A model generated the notes under the pieces. The model was not told the origin of the DNA. It worked only from the letters and a program-made list of their open reading frames with translations, and did not search any database. From Crotalaria pallida (taxonomy: Eukaryota; Streptophyta; Magnoliopsida; Fabales; Fabaceae), in contig CM075656.1 in assembly GCA_037953625.1 (NCBI GenBank), positions 78,511,001 to 78,575,000 on the forward strand: 64,000 bases of DNA, given 5' to 3'. Position 1 is the first letter of the stretch; every line of letters begins with the position of its first letter. Below are positions 1 to 11,406 of the stretch, in pieces. A program made the translations under genes and the position numbers.

Positions 1-87
1 GAACCGCCGCAAATATATTTTGCGACGGTTAAAACCGCCGCAAAAGACCTCCATAAACCGTCGCAATTTGCCCGTTTTTTTGTGGTG
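1..87 (-). mobile_element. Outer end of a CACTA (En/Spm-like) DNA transposon, cut by the window edge
   Basis: Read on the minus strand, the block begins at 87 with CACCACAAAAAAACGGGC. This is one base off the CACTACAAAAA start typical of plant CACTA termini. It continues into repeated GCGACGGTT / AACCGCCGC motifs in both orientations, as expected of CACTA subterminal repeats. The 3 bp after the end are TTT, but the matching duplication would lie outside the window. The transposase body, if any, is to the left. The superfamily call rests on the terminus and motif style only. Confidence 0.6.
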
Positions 88-90
88 TTT

Positions 91-604
91 ATGAAGCTCC
101 TCGCTGACCCCCCATTATGAAACTAAAGCTTGAGAACATTGCCACCTTGGAAGAACCCTTGGCTTTTGATAGCATGTCAATATCACTAGGACTCCATTGT
201 GCCATACTCGACATTCCATTCCTTGCATATGTGTTTGGTGTTGTTCCACTCAGTTTCAATGAGTGGTTTATGGTCATTCTAATATCAACACGTGTTATTC
301 TTAGGTATTGAGCAAGGAGGATGAGAAAGGAGAAAACAACATGATAAAGTCTCACATGTATGGCCACTATAAAAAGCATACAAAAAGGCAATATGATGAA
401 GGCAAAAAATTTAACAACCTCGCTGACCCTGCAGCGAGAAGCCAAAAAATTAAAAATAAATAAATAAAGCTCGCTGATGGGTCAGCGAGCTATGTAAAAT
501 AACAATTTTGCTGACCCTGCAGCGAGAAGGCAAAAAAGTTTAAAAAAAATCAGCTCGTCGGCGAGCTTGTAAAATTACAAACTCGCTGACCCAGGAGCGA
601 GCCA
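91..604. repeat. Cluster of short TCGCTGACCC / GGGTCAGCGA motifs
   Basis: At least six copies of a motif close to CTCGCTGACCCTGCAGCGAG occur near 100, 419, 469, 508, 551 and 581, in direct and inverted order. Several are self-complementary (CTCGCTGA..TCAGCGAG), so each could fold. They adjoin the CACTA end and may be the subterminal zone of another DNA transposon. The 60-118 aa open frames here have no recognisable family and are not called as genes. Confidence 0.5.
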
Positions 605-1164
605 TTGGTTTTTGGGTAAGGATGTTTTTGGGTTTTGGCAAAAAAAGGGAGTCAGATAATTAAATTGGGGGATTAATAAACTAAAACCCAGAAAAAAGGC
701 AATAATATTACTGTGCTAATAATTTTTTTCTTAGATCACATGTATTTTTCACCAGAGAAATATTTTTGTCACCCACCATGTTTTCATGCCACTCCATTTT
801 TGGGCCATGGTCTTACCCATGATCATTTTCTACAATTATGAGTAGAGAGTTGCGAAAGTGTAAATTTTTATTTTTTAATTTTCGTGACCCTCTTCACGAT
901 ATTAAGATGGTGAACAGAGTCACAATCATGGGGTGACATTTTGACAATGAGAAATAAAAAAATATTTCTCTTCCACCAACAAAAAGCAATCCTACCCGAG
1001 CCCATTATAACCATTAGGAAAAGCAAAAATCTAAAAAAAAATAAAAAATTAATGCAGTGTTTTCAAAAACTCGGAACTTAAAACCTCTTATATACTAAGC
1101 ATTTTATTTAAAGGAAAAAGTGTCATATCACAATTATATCAAGACAAGATCAGGATGCAAATTA
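605..1164. other. AT-rich spacer, nothing recognised
   Basis: No gene, RNA or bounded repeat could be supported. The stretch is AT-rich with homopolymer runs. Confidence 0.5.
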
Positions 1165-1397
1165 CTCTCATTGTCCCAAATAGTAAAAAAATTGCAAAAA
1201 ATATTCCCAAATCATAGTTAAAGTAGAAAATAAAAAAAGTTATTTTCTTTAATTTATGATTGGTTAATTGGTCAATTAAAGATATTTTAAATAGTTGATT
1301 TTGTAATTGATTTATTTAGAAGACAAAACAATAAATATTTGTCCCCTTAATTTTGTTGACTTTTCAAAGTTTTATAAACATTTTAAGATTGAGGGAG
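1165..1397. mobile_element. Stowaway-like MITE
   Basis: The 233-bp unit begins CTCTCATTGTCCC and ends GAGGGAG, and is flanked on both sides by TA (1163-1164 and 1398-1399). TA duplication plus CTCCCTCCG-type termini is the Tc1/mariner-Stowaway pattern. The right end is better preserved than the left. Confidence 0.55.
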
Positions 1398-1399
1398 TA

Positions 1400-1732
1400 T
1401 GAAACAATCCTTCACTACCATAAATAATTATTTAATACACATCTTTGGTAAAGGCAAAGCCTTTTTTTTTTTTTGTTTTGTAATTTTTAAGTTTTGAAAA
1501 GAATTCTTTGACTCTATAAGATAAAACTTGAACAAAATTTATCGTTACACATTTTGTATTATTTCATGTGTCAAAGTACAAGGATGGGTGAAAAATTATA
1601 ATATATCGTATTTTTCATTAAATTTATCTATTTTATGCACAAAATTTGGAAAAAAAAAACATGTATTTAGTGAGTGTATTATCACATCATTTAAGCAACG
1701 GACTTTCTAAAGCTTAGACTAAAAAGAGAAAA
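1400..1732. other. AT-rich spacer
   Basis: Nothing recognisable. A 60-aa open frame at 1528-1710 has no family features and sits in AT-rich sequence. Confidence 0.4.
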
Positions 1733-1872
1733 GAGTTTGAGTCTTGGGTATGAAGCAACTCCCGCTGGGAAACTCCTACTGCTTAGTGTGAGCTCAGTTG
1801 TGTCGGATCGGATGAGTCAGATTTTGGGTATACCAGATCCGGTAACTGGTTGGTGTACACCAAAAAAAAAAA
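1733..1872 (+). mobile_element. tRNA-derived SINE, 5'-truncated (family A)
   Basis: The body (GAGTTTGAGTCTTGGGTATG, then GGATCGGATGAGTC, CCAGATCCGG and GGTTGGTGTA) matches the full-length SINE at 21653-21849 over most of its length. It ends in an A-rich tail of about 12 A. The tRNA-like head with box A is missing, so this copy is truncated at its 5' end. A-rich flanks hide the target-site duplication. Confidence 0.7.
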
Positions 1873-3485
1873 AGAAAAAGAAAAAATTCACCGAATAAAC
1901 GCCTTATATAGTTTTTTTATAAGCAGAGTTTTTGTTTTAAAAAAAAAGGAAAAAATTTTGTAGCTATCAAAGAGTCAATGATCGAAACAATGCAAGTGTA
2001 TATAGTCTTTATTGGTTACACAATTTTACCAACTTATCTACCTATTAGGAACAAACATCTTTCAGAAAAAGGAACAAACATCTTACATACTTGAATGTAG
2101 CCTTCTTCACTTCCTTTTTCATTATAGAAAATAAAATCCCATATTTTATATGATATCTGTAAATGTTGACAGCAAAAGACTACCCGTGACACTTTTCATA
2201 GCTGTGATGCATAAAAGTTGAACCTCAATTAAGGTTTTCGAGCTGGAAAAAGTACGAGCGGGGAAGATTGTTAAGGGTCTATTCCATTATTTTTATTATT
2301 GAAAAAGATAATTTTTCTTTCCAACTAAAGTTATAAATGCATCAATGTATGATGATTATGTGCTTCTGGTATTGGGAATTAACAATTCGTTTTAGATATA
2401 GACATATAGTATATCCCGGCTATTTAAAAATTGCAATCAACTAATCAAGTCATGATACATGCCGTGCATTATCTCTAGCTAATCAGTGTATGATGCTTCT
2501 AAAATAAAATAATTTATTATATACTGTACAATAAAATATTGTTTACACTTTTCACACTACCTCCTGTTATCATCACTCGTTTCAAGTATCTACAAAATGA
2601 CATTTAAATTTTTGTTGTGTAATTTTTTTTTTACCAAGGATATATCCAGCCAAAAAATTGAAGACTAATTAATATCTTGGAGGCGTAAAATTATCAAATT
2701 GACGAATTTTGACTATACCTACAAAGTATTTTCGGACAATATGTAGTTTTGTAGACACAGAATGTATTAAAGTTTTGTTCAATTAAATTAAAACAAAAAT
2801 GTTACATGAACATCAAAATTGGACAACAAGATTAAACATTGCAAACAAATCATCCTTTAGTACCCAATTCCCATAATGGTTTGGGTTTATGCTTGCATTG
2901 CCTAAATTACGGTTACTCATTAATCATGGTTTAACTGCCATGATGGTTATTGTTTGAGATTGCAATGGATTGAGTGCCAAAACATTAAGTCATTGATTAA
3001 AAGGATTGCAAAGGGAGTAAAGCAAAACCTTCGTGGGTCCAGACTCCAGAGGTACTAGTTACGTTGTTGTGTAGCATGCAGTGATAGATGGACCACATAC
3101 ACTGAAATAAACCTCAATCAAGCTTCATTGACCAAATTGCAAATCACAACCCAAATGGCCTGTCTCCCTAACAACTTCTCCTTCATACTTGATGCTGGCA
3201 ATGGATAATGTCTTTTCACTCTTTTGTATGTAAAGTATATATTATTTGCCATGCCTGTACGGTGCATCCAATGGCCAATGGCTACTACCTGGATTCGCGT
3301 ATACCACAGGTAAATCGTAGAGCCAAAGCATTATTACTATTCATTCATAATAGAAAGATGAAACCTATGTTCCTGATGACGAAGAATGTTATAAAGAATT
3401 TAGTTTTCTTTGTAGTTTGTACATATGAAAAATGTTTTGTTATAAGAAGCTTAATCAAATTTATTTGATAATTTCTTGTTAAGTA
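1873..3485. other. AT-rich intergenic sequence without a recognised gene
   Basis: Reading both strands shows no extended coding frame and no bounded repeat. The 86-aa frame at 3208-3468 has no recognisable domain and no plausible splice partners. Confidence 0.4.
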
Positions 3486-4425
3486 CTCCCTCCGACTCGA
3501 ATTATAAGAAAAATTAACTAAATTTACGCTTATTAAAGAGGTTAGTTAGGAATCCTAATTTGAGGAGAGAGAGGCTCGGCTTCTCTCTTCCTCGGTCTTC
3601 TCTTCTCCGTTTTCCTCTCTTTTGTGATAGCGGTAGAAGGGGAGAGAGAGATTCTCTCTCCCTTCCTTTGGTTGGTGTGTGGGTTTTTCTCTCCTAGTTA
3701 TATCTGGGTTAAATAAATAAATTTTACCTTTGTGCAAGTGGTGTGGTTTTTCTTATCTCAGTTTCATCTGGGTTTTGTTTTTGTGTGTTTGAGTGCGGGA
3801 AGGCTTTTTGTTTGTCCAGATCTGATGACCTTCCTATCTTCTCCAATAACTAGAAGACTGATATTCGGGACAACTTTTCCATTCCAGATCTCTGTCTTCT
3901 CCTCTGTCCAATGGCTTTACCTCCTCAGATCTGAGATTCTTTGTCGCCAAACTGTGCTTACTTCCGGCATTGATGAGATAGTTATCTTGGAAACAAAGAC
4001 TGTTGAATCTCTTGTTAGAGTTTGAAGCTGGATGTTGATGATGATCTTGATCCACACGGAGTTTGCTGTTATGGTTGACTATCTAGTTTTTTTTAGCAAT
4101 CTTTATTATATGGAAAATATGTGCTTTGTTATTGTACTGTTGGATCTACTCGTACTATTTTCTGTTATGGAATGAATTACATATTTTCCTCAAAAAAGGA
4201 GGTTAGTTGATTGTATTTAATTTTCTCAAATTTATAAAAGAATAGAGGTATTTTAGGAAAGTTGCATTGAGAATGAAACAAAAATTAAATAAGATAACAA
4301 TTTTCTAGAGATGTTTTAAGAAAGTGAAATTGGAAAAAATAAAATTTAAGAAAGTTGGTTAATTTTGCTTATATTTTAAAAAGAAAGATATGTTTTTAGT
4401 TGCTTATATTTCAAGCCAAAGGGAG
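3486..4425. mobile_element. Stowaway MITE interrupted by a retroposon
   Basis: Termini CTCCCTCCG (3486) and AAGGGAG (ending 4425) are flanked by TA on both sides (3484-3485, 4426-4427). Without the 651-bp insertion and one copy of its 10-bp duplication, the MITE is about 279 bp, a usual Stowaway size. The two halves share inverted AATTATAAG-like subterminal sequence. Confidence 0.65.
3548..4198 (+). mobile_element. Non-LTR retroposon (short, LINE-like 3' end with A tail)
   Basis: The unit is bounded by a 10-bp direct repeat, GAGGTTAGTT, at 3538-3547 and 4199-4208, and ends in a short A-rich tail. Its last 120 bp (from TCTAGTTTTTTTTAGCAATC to ATATTTTCCTCAAAAAAG) match, inverted, the copy at 61831-61966, so this is a mobile family and not a gene. 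The 5' half is CT-rich. No reverse transcriptase is present, so this is a 5'-truncated or internally deleted LINE, or a SINE using a LINE 3' end. Frames of 60-97 aa here are not genes. Confidence 0.7.
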
Positions 4426-4427
4426 TA

Positions 4428-4851
4428 TTAGTCTTTGAATTTTGGTTGAAGACATCTTAGTGCACTAAAAATAAAGAATTTGGAAAAATAAACTTATTCT
4501 AGTTTTGAAACGAGCTAGTTTTAAAGTATTAATCTAAGTTACCAGACTTATTAGATGATTCAGATCAATGGTTTCGGATACCTCATCATCATTCATCTAT
4601 TTTATTAGTTATAAATATAAATAAAAAATGTATTGAACAATGAAGATGTAATTGTGATCGGACCACCCTATAGTTTTCCTAATATGCTGTTGATAAAGTG
4701 AGGCTTTTGAATAATTTTGATAAATAAACAAACTTTGATAATGAAATATAAATGAACAAATCTTGAATCATCTTGATCGGACCTGTAGGACTCAAACCCG
4801 GTTGACCTCCTAAGTCAGAAAATGTGCACCAAATTAGGGTAAAATACTCTT
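4428..4851. other. AT-rich spacer
   Basis: No gene recognised. The stretch ends in the left copy of a 13-bp duplication that bounds the next small retroposon. Confidence 0.35.
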
Positions 4852-4937
4852 CATTAAAGGTGGGACCTTGCCTGTGTACTATGATACTCAGTTGTGCTTG
4901 GATAATGAATTTCCCATTTGCTGTAAAAAAAAAAAGT
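4852..4937 (+). mobile_element. 86-bp retroposed fragment with A tail
   Basis: An exact 13-bp direct repeat, GTAAAATACTCTT, lies at 4839-4851 and 4938-4950. It encloses 86 bp ending in a run of 11 A plus GT. Target-site duplication plus A tail is the hallmark of target-primed reverse transcription, so this is a strongly 5'-truncated SINE or LINE end. The parent family is not identified. Confidence 0.65.
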
Positions 4938-5011
4938 GTAAAATACTCTTTGTGATGTGGTCCAGAACAAATACCAAATTTAAAATCATAACAGGTTATA
5001 AAAACATACTA

Positions 5012-5250
5012 TTTCCTTCGTCTCGAATGATAATAAATTGAAAAGGTCAAAAAATTAAAGAAACATGTATTTAACTATTTGTTTAACACATCAACCAATT
5101 ATTAAATATATCATTTAATGCATTTTACATTGATCAACCAATCACAATTCAAAGTTTTTAATTACTAAATTTTTCATTAATTATTTTAACTTTAGTAATT
5201 TGGGACAAAAAATTTTGTCATTTTTTACCATTCTTATAGGACGAAGGAAA
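5012..5250. mobile_element. Degenerate Stowaway-like MITE
   Basis: The 239-bp unit has inverted ends TTTCCTTCGTC / ACGAAGGAAA and TA next to each end (5010-5011, 5251-5252). The ends depart from the CTCCCTCCG consensus, so this is an older copy. Confidence 0.5.
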
Positions 5251-5252
5251 TA

Positions 5253-5822
5253 TTAAAAATTGAAGAACTAGTTTAATGATGTATGAGTTTAATGATATGT
5301 ATCAATAATGAAAAGTTTTTTTTTTTAAGTTGTCCAAAAATCATTTATCGAGTATTACTTTAAGTTATATGACATGCATGATTTTTTTTCGGTCTCATCT
5401 TCACTGATGCACAGCAACCACTCGAATGTGACACATGTATGATTGTAAACATGTAAATTGTATATGATATGCTGATACCATAAAAAAATATTGTATTTTT
5501 AATATATCAACCATTTTCTCATTATATACATATATTATTACTATTCACTACATATAATTTTCAATTTTTTTTATTTTATTTTTTTAATATTTGAAGCAAT
5601 TGATCGGAGGGAGGTTCTTTCTCATTTTTCGTAGAGGAAGGGGGGCCGGGGAAATTTGGCATTGGGGCAAAATTACAAATGATATTATTATTGCCCTATG
5701 AGCTGTTTGCTATGTTCATAAAAGCATTGATGTAACATGCCAGATTTGGTCTGCTTTGCTTTGGATCCACCATTCAACGAATGTTCTTTGGGATATTTTT
5801 CATGGTTACTTGGACACTACAC
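5253..5822. other. AT-rich spacer
   Basis: No gene recognised. A GC-richer patch at 5600-5830 (GGGGCCGGGGAAATTTGG and following) may be old transposon sequence but has no readable frame. Confidence 0.35.
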
Positions 5823-5830
5823 AGTGCAGA

Positions 5831-7488
5831 GGGAAAATTTACGAAACTGGTATAGTTTGACCGGTTAATTATTGGTTTGGTGTAACTTTTTGCAAAATTA
5901 CGGAAATGGTGTAACTTTATATAAATCGTGACTGCCATCCACGATTTATGATTGTTTTTAATTTATTTATTTTTTTTAAAAATGAAATCGTGGATGCCAA
6001 GAACGATTCCAATTTTTTTTTTATTTATAAGAAAATCGTGGTTTGGATCCACGATTCATGATTGTTTTTCATTTTTTTAAAAAATTATACTGAAATCGTG
6101 GTTCACAACCACGACTTTTTTTTTTTGTTTTTTTTTATAAAAATCAATTTCATATTTTTAAATTTTTTATTTTTATTTTCATATTTTTTTATTTATATTT
6201 TTAAACAATAAGGGCTATAAAATTTTCTAGTCACTTTATATTTTTTATGTATCATTTAATTTTTTTTATTTTTTGCCCTTATTAAATATTTTGATTATCT
6301 ATGTTTTTTGTTATTCATTAATGAATGTGAATTTTCCAAGTGAAATTGAAAGGGTTAAATTCTAATGTTACAATATATTCTCAAAAAATTTATAAAACTA
6401 ACTACTTTAATTGATATGTGTAATTCGATTAAATATATCCTATAATGATGACCGGAAGGAGTATTACGTTATAAAATGCATTTTATTTTTTTATCCAATT
6501 ATTATTAATTATTAAAAAATAAGTAGTGCCTTAAAAAAATGCATTTCAGCCAAAAATATTAGCACTAGTGCTAAACTTCAAATTTATGACTGTACTAAAG
6601 TTAACAAATACAAATGCATTTCAGCAAAAAATATTAGCACTAGTACAAATTTATTTGTTAACTTTAGTACAATCACAAATTTGAAGTTTAACACTAGTGC
6701 TAATATTTTTTTGCTGAAATGCATTTGTATTTGTTAACTTTAGTACAATAATAAATTTGAAGTTTAGCACTAGTGCTAATATTTTTGGCTGAAATGCATT
6801 TTTTTAAGGCACTACTAATTTTTTAATAATTAATAATAATTGAATAAAAAAATAAAATGCATTTTATAACGTTACACTCCTTCCGGTCATCATTATAGGA
6901 TATATTTAATCGAAATACACATATCAATTAAAGTAGTTAGTTTTATAAATTTTATGATAATATATTGTAACATTGGAATTTAACCCTTTCAATTTCACTT
7001 GGAAAATTCACATTCATTAATGAACAACAAAAAAAGCATAGATAATCAAAATATTTAATAAGGGCAAAAAATAAAAAAAAATTAAATGATACATAGAAAA
7101 TATAAAGTGACTAGAAAATTTTATAGCCCTTATTGTTTAAAAATATAAATAAAAATAAAAAAATTTAAAAATATGAAATTGAGTTTTATAAAAAAAAAAA
7201 AAGAGAGTCGTGGTTGTGAACCACGATTTCAGTATAATTTAAAAAAAAAAATAAAAAGCAATCATGAATCGTGGATCCAAACCACGATTTTCATATAAAT
7301 AAAAAAAATGGAATCGTTCTTGGTATCCACGACTTCACTTTTTTTTTTAAAAAAAAATTAAAAACAATCATAAATCGTGAATGGCAGTCACGATTTATAT
7401 AAGGTTACACCATTTTCGTAATTTTGCAAAAAGTTACACCAAACCGATAATTAACCAGTCAAATTATACCGGTTCCGTAAATTTTCCC
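5831..7488. mobile_element. 1.66-kb foldback (near-perfect palindrome) DNA transposon, MULE-like
   Basis: The left end GGGAAAATTTACG and right end CGTAAATTTTCCC are exact inverted repeats. The complementarity continues through both arms, about 800 bp each, to a centre near 6660. An 8-bp direct repeat, AGTGCAGA, flanks it (5823-5830, 7489-7496), extendable to 9 bp if one G is shared. The GGGAAAATTT terminus and 8-9 bp duplication fit a non-autonomous Mutator-like foldback element, though hAT is not excluded by duplication length. No transposase frame is present. Each arm holds four small hairpins of the type ATCGTGG..CCACGAT. Confidence 0.8.
6540..6810. repeat. Inner repeat block at the centre of the palindrome
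   Basis: The segment around GCATTTCAGC..ATATTAGCACTAGTGCTAA occurs twice in each orientation near the centre. The inner part is therefore itself duplicated, and the two arms meet in a short loop of about 20-30 bp around 6645-6665. Confidence 0.6.
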
Positions 7489-7496
7489 AGTGCAGA

Positions 7497-8004
7497 GTGA
7501 TCGGTTCTGTCAATTAGCTAGGCGCTGTACTGGTATTTTTTTAGAGAGAAAGTTTTTAACAAAGATAAATGAGGAAAAATTTAAATTATCAGTAATTTAT
7601 CAACTAATATTCTGAAAGATTGAATTTGGGATTTTCGAATTTCAAACTTTAAAGACTTTATTTATATAAATTATAGTCTTAAAAATCTCCAACTCCCAAC
7701 TACCACTTGTCGGTTTATTACTCAATAAGTCCAAAAAATTAAATAAAAAACTATTGTCCCATGTCAAAGTTAAAATAATGAATAGAAGTATGAAAAAATA
7801 TTTTTTAATCTGTGAAGGGATAGTCAATTAAAAATACATTAAATAATTGATGCTATAATTGGTTTATTTATGAGGCAAAATATTAAATGTCTATCCCCTC
7901 AGATGGTTGATTTTTCAAAGTTTCACCCAATTTAGGGTATGGATGGAATACTTTTTCTTTCGAGAATTTTAAAAATTACACTCTCCAATAATTGTTTTCA
8001 ACTA
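7497..8004. other. AT-rich spacer with remnant MITE sequence
   Basis: The part around 7700-7950 resembles the interior of the Stowaway-like family seen at 1165-1397 (ATTGTCCCATGTCAAAGTTA, GACAAAATATT-like words), but clean termini are lost. No gene. Confidence 0.35.
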
Positions 8005-8308
8005 CTTCCTTTGTTTTATAAGTTATCTTATTTAGAAACTTCACATAATTTCAGATATGATGAGTAAATGATAGTATAAGAATTTGATAAATTTTGACTA
8101 ATAATATGAGTGAGAGTAATAACAAATGTATGAAAATTATTTTGAAAAGAAATGAAGAAATGAGTAGTGGAAAAGAGAATGTAATAATAAATTAGGGTAT
8201 GCTTTGAAAAAGAAATATAAATGAGTATTAAGTTTAATTTCTAAATGAATATAACTTATGAGACAAAATAAGATGGTTAAATGAACATAGCTTATGGGAA
8301 TGAGGGAG
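8005..8308. mobile_element. Stowaway-like MITE
   Basis: A 304-bp unit starting CTTCCTTTGTTTTATAAG and ending ATGAGGGAG, with TA on each side (8003-8004, 8309-8310). The interior is AT-rich and non-coding. Confidence 0.55.
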
Positions 8309-8310
8309 TA

Positions 8311-9011
8311 CTTCTTTTAATTTCATTTACTTTAATTATCATTTTACATTAATAATTAAATGACACATTCAATAACGGACTTAATTTATGTGCATTATCT
8401 TAAATGATATTTTCTCCATTCCATATCTTGTGTAGTTTAAGGTTATTTCGCACATAAAGGATAGATGTATTGTATATTGTAAGTTTTATATGTGTTTTGT
8501 CCAAAATATACATATTTAATCTTTATTGAAAATTGTAATAATATTTAATTTTTATTAGAAAGTATGTTCATTAACTAATCTATAATAGTAGTTTAGAGAT
8601 GAGAGAGTACAAAAATATAATTAATGAGAATTATAAAAGTGTTTGAATGAAGATTAAATAAATCGTGAAATTTTTTTATTTATTATACTTTAAAAAGCTA
8701 AAATTACAAAAAAAAATGAAATAAAAATAATAAGTTAAAACTAGAAAAAAATATGGAATGAAGGGAGTAGTTTAACAAATGTCGCTAACATTTACCTTTA
8801 ATAATTACGTGATGCAAGACTTTAATAAAACAAATCTTTTCAATAAATTTATTTTGTGAAATGAGTTGTACCTTTTTATTCACACAACCAAAGACAGTAG
8901 CGTGACAAAGGAGTGAAACTTGGGTAAAAACATGCTCTTTTTTATTTTAAATATTTCATTTCATTTTTTATTAAAAAGAAAAAAATAACATTAATAATTA
9001 AACTCATACTT
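8311..9011. other. AT-rich spacer, possible decayed MITE
   Basis: A left end TTCTCCATTCCATATC (about 8411) and right end GAATGAAGGGAGTAG (about 8770) may be one old Stowaway copy. No gene recognised. Confidence 0.3.
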
Positions 9012-9021
9012 ATATAGGTAA

Positions 9022-9188
9022 CCAACAGTGCTTGATTCAGTTGGTGTAAGACCCCAACTGAAATCCTGGGAATGGGACAAGGGTGCTAGTAGCCCCGGGT
9101 TTAATTTGATTCCCACTAAAAACATCCCACTGGGAGAGCCAGCCACGCAGCTCGCTCCGGATTAGTCTCAAAGGTCAGACAAAAAAAA
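9022..9188 (+). mobile_element. tRNA-derived SINE (family B)
   Basis: The 167-bp unit is bounded by an exact 10-bp direct repeat, ATATAGGTAA (9012-9021, 9189-9198), and ends in nine A. A tRNA-like head (GATTCAGTTGGTGTAAGA) is followed by a degenerate box-B region (GGGTTTAATTTGATTCCC). It shares the CATCCCA.TGGGAGAG block and a GGATTAGT tail block with the SINE at 49251-49470. Confidence 0.8.
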
Positions 9189-9665
9189 ATATAGGTAATG
9201 AATCAGAATCTCATTAATCATCAAAATGATAATATAAAATCTTAACACAACTATGGATCTTGAGATTTTGATTGGTTATGGTGTTCATATCCATATCAAA
9301 CCTATGTAAAGAAAAACCACAAACCAATAAAAAAACTATCAAAACCAAATTTTCTTTAAAAATGAATCTCACATGTTGCAATTATTATACTTGTGTTCCT
9401 AAATATATATGCATTTGAAGTAGTGTATGAGTTGATTATTTTTATAAGTTATTTTCTCAATTTTCAATGATATAAATTACTTGTTTTTTTACAAATATTT
9501 TTATTTATTCAATATTTTTTTTAGAGTTCCAATAATAATTACATAGACAATTTTGAAAAAGTATATCAAACGTTATTAATTTCAATGTCACTAACAAAAT
9601 CAACTAACATACTTATTTCGCGTGCAAGGACAGCCAAAGGCTTATATTTAGGATTGGATGGAGTG

Positions 9666-9693
9666 TGTGTATGTGTGTGTGAGTGTGCGTGTG

Positions 9694-9747
<54 letters not shown>
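9666..9747. repeat. TG/TA dinucleotide microsatellite
   Basis: A short TG-rich run is followed by about 25 TA units (about 9695-9745). Confidence 0.9.
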
Positions 9748-9749
<2 letters not shown>

Positions 9750-11173
9750 CTCTAAATTGCATACTTACTTTATGTTACTCCATACATTTAATATGTATTA
9801 TTTATATAGTCTTTCTTCCTTGTTTCATATGTATGTGTTGTTCTTTTAAATCATTACATAATTAATACTTTTTTTTTTAATTATACCCTTATTTATCACT
9901 ATCTCTTTTTCGTCTTCAATGTTTTTGTCTTTTTTCAATAATAATCACATAGAAGTATTATAGTCGATATACTCAAATTCTTACATCAATTAATCTTTTA
10001 TTTAAAATCCTTGCATAATCTAAAAATACAATATTTTTGAAATGGAAGAAGTGCGATTTTTGTTGTATATAGTATATCATAAATTAAATTTAATGTATTC
10101 CTTTTGTTTGAATAGATCATTTATAATTCCGTAATAAAAAAAATCACTCTATTATTTAGTATTTGCTATTTAAAATACAAAGTTAATGTATCAATTCACA
10201 TTATTAAATTTATATTTCAAACAAAAAATAAGTGATAATGAAAAATTGAATTGAACTGCACCATTACAGGATGTAACTTTATTTTTGATCGATAAATGCA
10301 TCTAATAATTTAATCGAACCAAATTGCAAATAATTTTTAATTTAGGTCGGACGTTATTCTGTGGTGGGGCATGATCGTTATTTAAGTTGATACTAATTAT
10401 TTATAATTTATTTTAACTAACCCTTGTTGTCATTTGTAACTTGTAACTCAGACGCATGATGATTGCCATAGTCCTTCAATCAAAAACTATGCATCTTAGT
10501 GCCTCATATTAGAACGGCAATCAACAAGGAGCTAGAAGGGGATCCATATTTAATTTTTTGGTAGCGTAGCATGGCAACAAGCATAATGCAATGTAAATCA
10601 CCAGATAGAAAAAGTAAAAAACTAAAAATACTCACAAATATGGATAGCGCAACAACATGCTTGCCCCCCACACTCCGATCATAGAAATTTAGTAGATAGT
10701 GATAGAGGCCTCCATTGGCCATTAGTTTATATGAGAGAACTCGTCTGGTCACTATCTATTGGGATCCATAAATAAAAAGATAAGGTTGAAAAAGTGCAAA
10801 AGTGATAAAAAGGAAAAGGGTTGTTAAGTTACATATTTACAATAATTGGTACTCCATGCTTTAGTTAATGGCCGCATTAAGAAAGGAATCGGATTGGGGT
10901 TTAGGAATCATGCAATGAAAAAATAATCATCTACTTTTCTTCGGAGATATATAATTTAATTGTATTCTACTTACCCAATTGAGTGGTGATTTATTGGATA
11001 ATACCATTATAGTAGTAACTAATCCATCTATTCCAATAATACATGCTAGTATATATGATGCATATATAAAGTTGATTACACTCTACCTCAAGGGGCATCG
11101 CATCTAGCTTGGCGTGCGAGTATTAATGGAAACTGTGATGTGTGCCATAACTGGTAGTTTCGTTGGGCCTTTG

Positions 11174-11277
<104 letters not shown>

Positions 11278-11406
11278 TACATAGATAGATGGATAGACAT
11301 GTTGTGTCAACGTACAAGATTTAATTTTTCGAGTTAAATAAATCTTTACTAGAGAGTAAATCTCAATAGTATCTTACTGAAGTGAATGGGATATCAAAGA
11401 TATTGA

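Noticed and set aside
3732..4055. Frames of 97 and 73 aa
   Set aside because: They lie within the retroposon bounded by the GAGGTTAGTT duplication and oppose each other.
9658..9865. Two open frames rich in Tyr-Ile repeats
   Set aside because: They are read through a TA microsatellite.
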